NCBI GenBank assembly: GCA_949840915.1
Contig: CATKXY010000005.1
Location: 62,001 to 126,000, forward strand
Direction of reading: 5' to 3'
Length of the DNA stretch: 64,000 nt
Source of the DNA: an uncultured Lachnospiraceae bacterium
GTDB lineage: Bacteria > Bacillota > Clostridia > Lachnospirales > Lachnospiraceae
Shown here one piece after another: positions 63,712 through 64,000 of this stretch. The notes beneath the pieces are model-generated. The model ran no database searches, was not told where the DNA came from, and worked only from the letters and a program-made list of their open reading frames with translations. How positions within the stretch are numbered: position 1 is the first letter of the stretch; each line of letters starts with the position of its first letter. The translations under genes and the position numbers were made by a program.

Positions 63712-64000
63712 ATGAAACTACTGAGAAAACTTTTTTATACAATCATATTTTTAATCATGTTATGCTGTGCCGGAGTTCTGTTTTTGGCGCTGTCGCCGGA
63801 CATGACGCAGAAAATTTCCACCATGCTCTATGGGGAGGAAGGGCCTGAGGCGTATATGAGAAAGCAGGCGTCTGCCGGGGATGGCGAAGGAGTAAACGGA
63901 GTTGGCGGAGCAGTCATTCCTGCGGACGGTTCCGGCATTGCGGAGGGCGTGCTGGCCTCTGAGGGCAGTACAGGTTATGTTGCGCCTTTGCGGGGATCGT
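63712..64000 (+). CDS. N-terminal part of a membrane-anchored protein (3' end outside window)
   Basis: An open frame of 96 codons runs from ATG 63712 to the window edge. It starts with a basic head (MKLLRKLFY) and one hydrophobic helix (residues 10-29, TIIFLIMLCCAGVLFLAL core). A polar, Gly/Ala-rich extracytoplasmic stretch follows (residues 40-90). GGAAG lies 3-7 bases upstream. Too little is present to name a family. It is divergent from the endoglucanase gene. Confidence 0.65.
   Translation, partial: MKLLRKLFYTIIFLIMLCCAGVLFLALSPDMTQKISTMLYGEEGPEAYMRKQASAGDGEGVNGVGGAVIPADGSGIAEGVLASEGSTGYVAPLRGS

Noticed and set aside
1..64000. tRNA, rRNA or CRISPR arrays
   Set aside because: I saw no cloverleaf with a GTTC-type T-loop, no rRNA signature, and no regularly spaced repeats of CRISPR size.

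Overview
The window looks like a chromosomal segment of a Firmicute of class Clostridia, most likely family Lachnospiraceae (inferred from gene content and order, not from a marker search). Base composition is moderate, Shine-Dalgarno sites are strong (AGGAGG type), and ATG, GTG and TTG starts occur. The order era - yqzL-like - recO - lipoprotein - glyQS, the 1,400-residue acyl-CoA dehydratase activase-like protein, the M16C presequence-type protease and the TM287/288-type exporter pair are typical of that group. No rRNA, tRNA or CRISPR array was seen.

Layout. 0-5.6 kb: the tail of an ABC exporter gene, an acidic coiled-coil protein, an amidase, a Na+/phosphate symporter-like protein, a DUF6273-like membrane protein, an isolated half of a CBM2-like domain and a small coiled-coil protein, closed by a perfect bidirectional terminator. 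5.6-9.9 kb: the giant activase-like gene on the minus strand. 10-15.3 kb: a pseudo-rhomboid, a sigma-70-like protein lacking region 4 with an overlapping partner, and a large M16C protease. 15.3-20.3 kb: DUF4349 lipoprotein, era, yqzL-like, recO, a lipoprotein and glycyl-tRNA synthetase. 20.4-27.8 kb: a J-like/TPR protein, an HscC-like Hsp70 and alaS. 27.8-32.7 kb: two large polytopic membrane proteins and a D,D-carboxypeptidase.

32.7-38.35 kb is accessory. It holds a 34-codon membrane-peptide gene with a structured leader, a repeat-rich gap, a frameshifted AraC regulator with a drug/metabolite transporter, and a visibly AT-rich island. The island carries a P-loop kinase-like gene, a GNAT/PUA-like fusion and an ASCH-domain gene as one tight operon with its own promoter and terminator. 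This operon is the best candidate for an uncharacterised system. The functional idea (modification and de-modification of a nucleoside or RNA) is inference.

38.35-55.6 kb: a DUF255 thioredoxin-fold protein, a heterodimeric ABC exporter, an NSS transporter, a MerR regulator divergent from a MATE efflux pump, a Y-family polymerase with an SOS-type box in its promoter, an AraC-type HTH protein overlapping a clpP paralogue, an O-acetylhomoserine sulfhydrylase, a GNAT enzyme, a ferredoxin-type aldo/keto reductase, DUF4261 and a NYN/OST-HTH protein. 55.9-61.5 kb: a complete fructose PTS operon, fruK-fruA-HPr-EI-fruR, carrying its own HPr (Lys at position 46 instead of Ser) and its own EI. 61.5-64 kb: a membrane-anchored GH5/CBM2 endoglucanase on the minus strand and the start of a divergent membrane protein.
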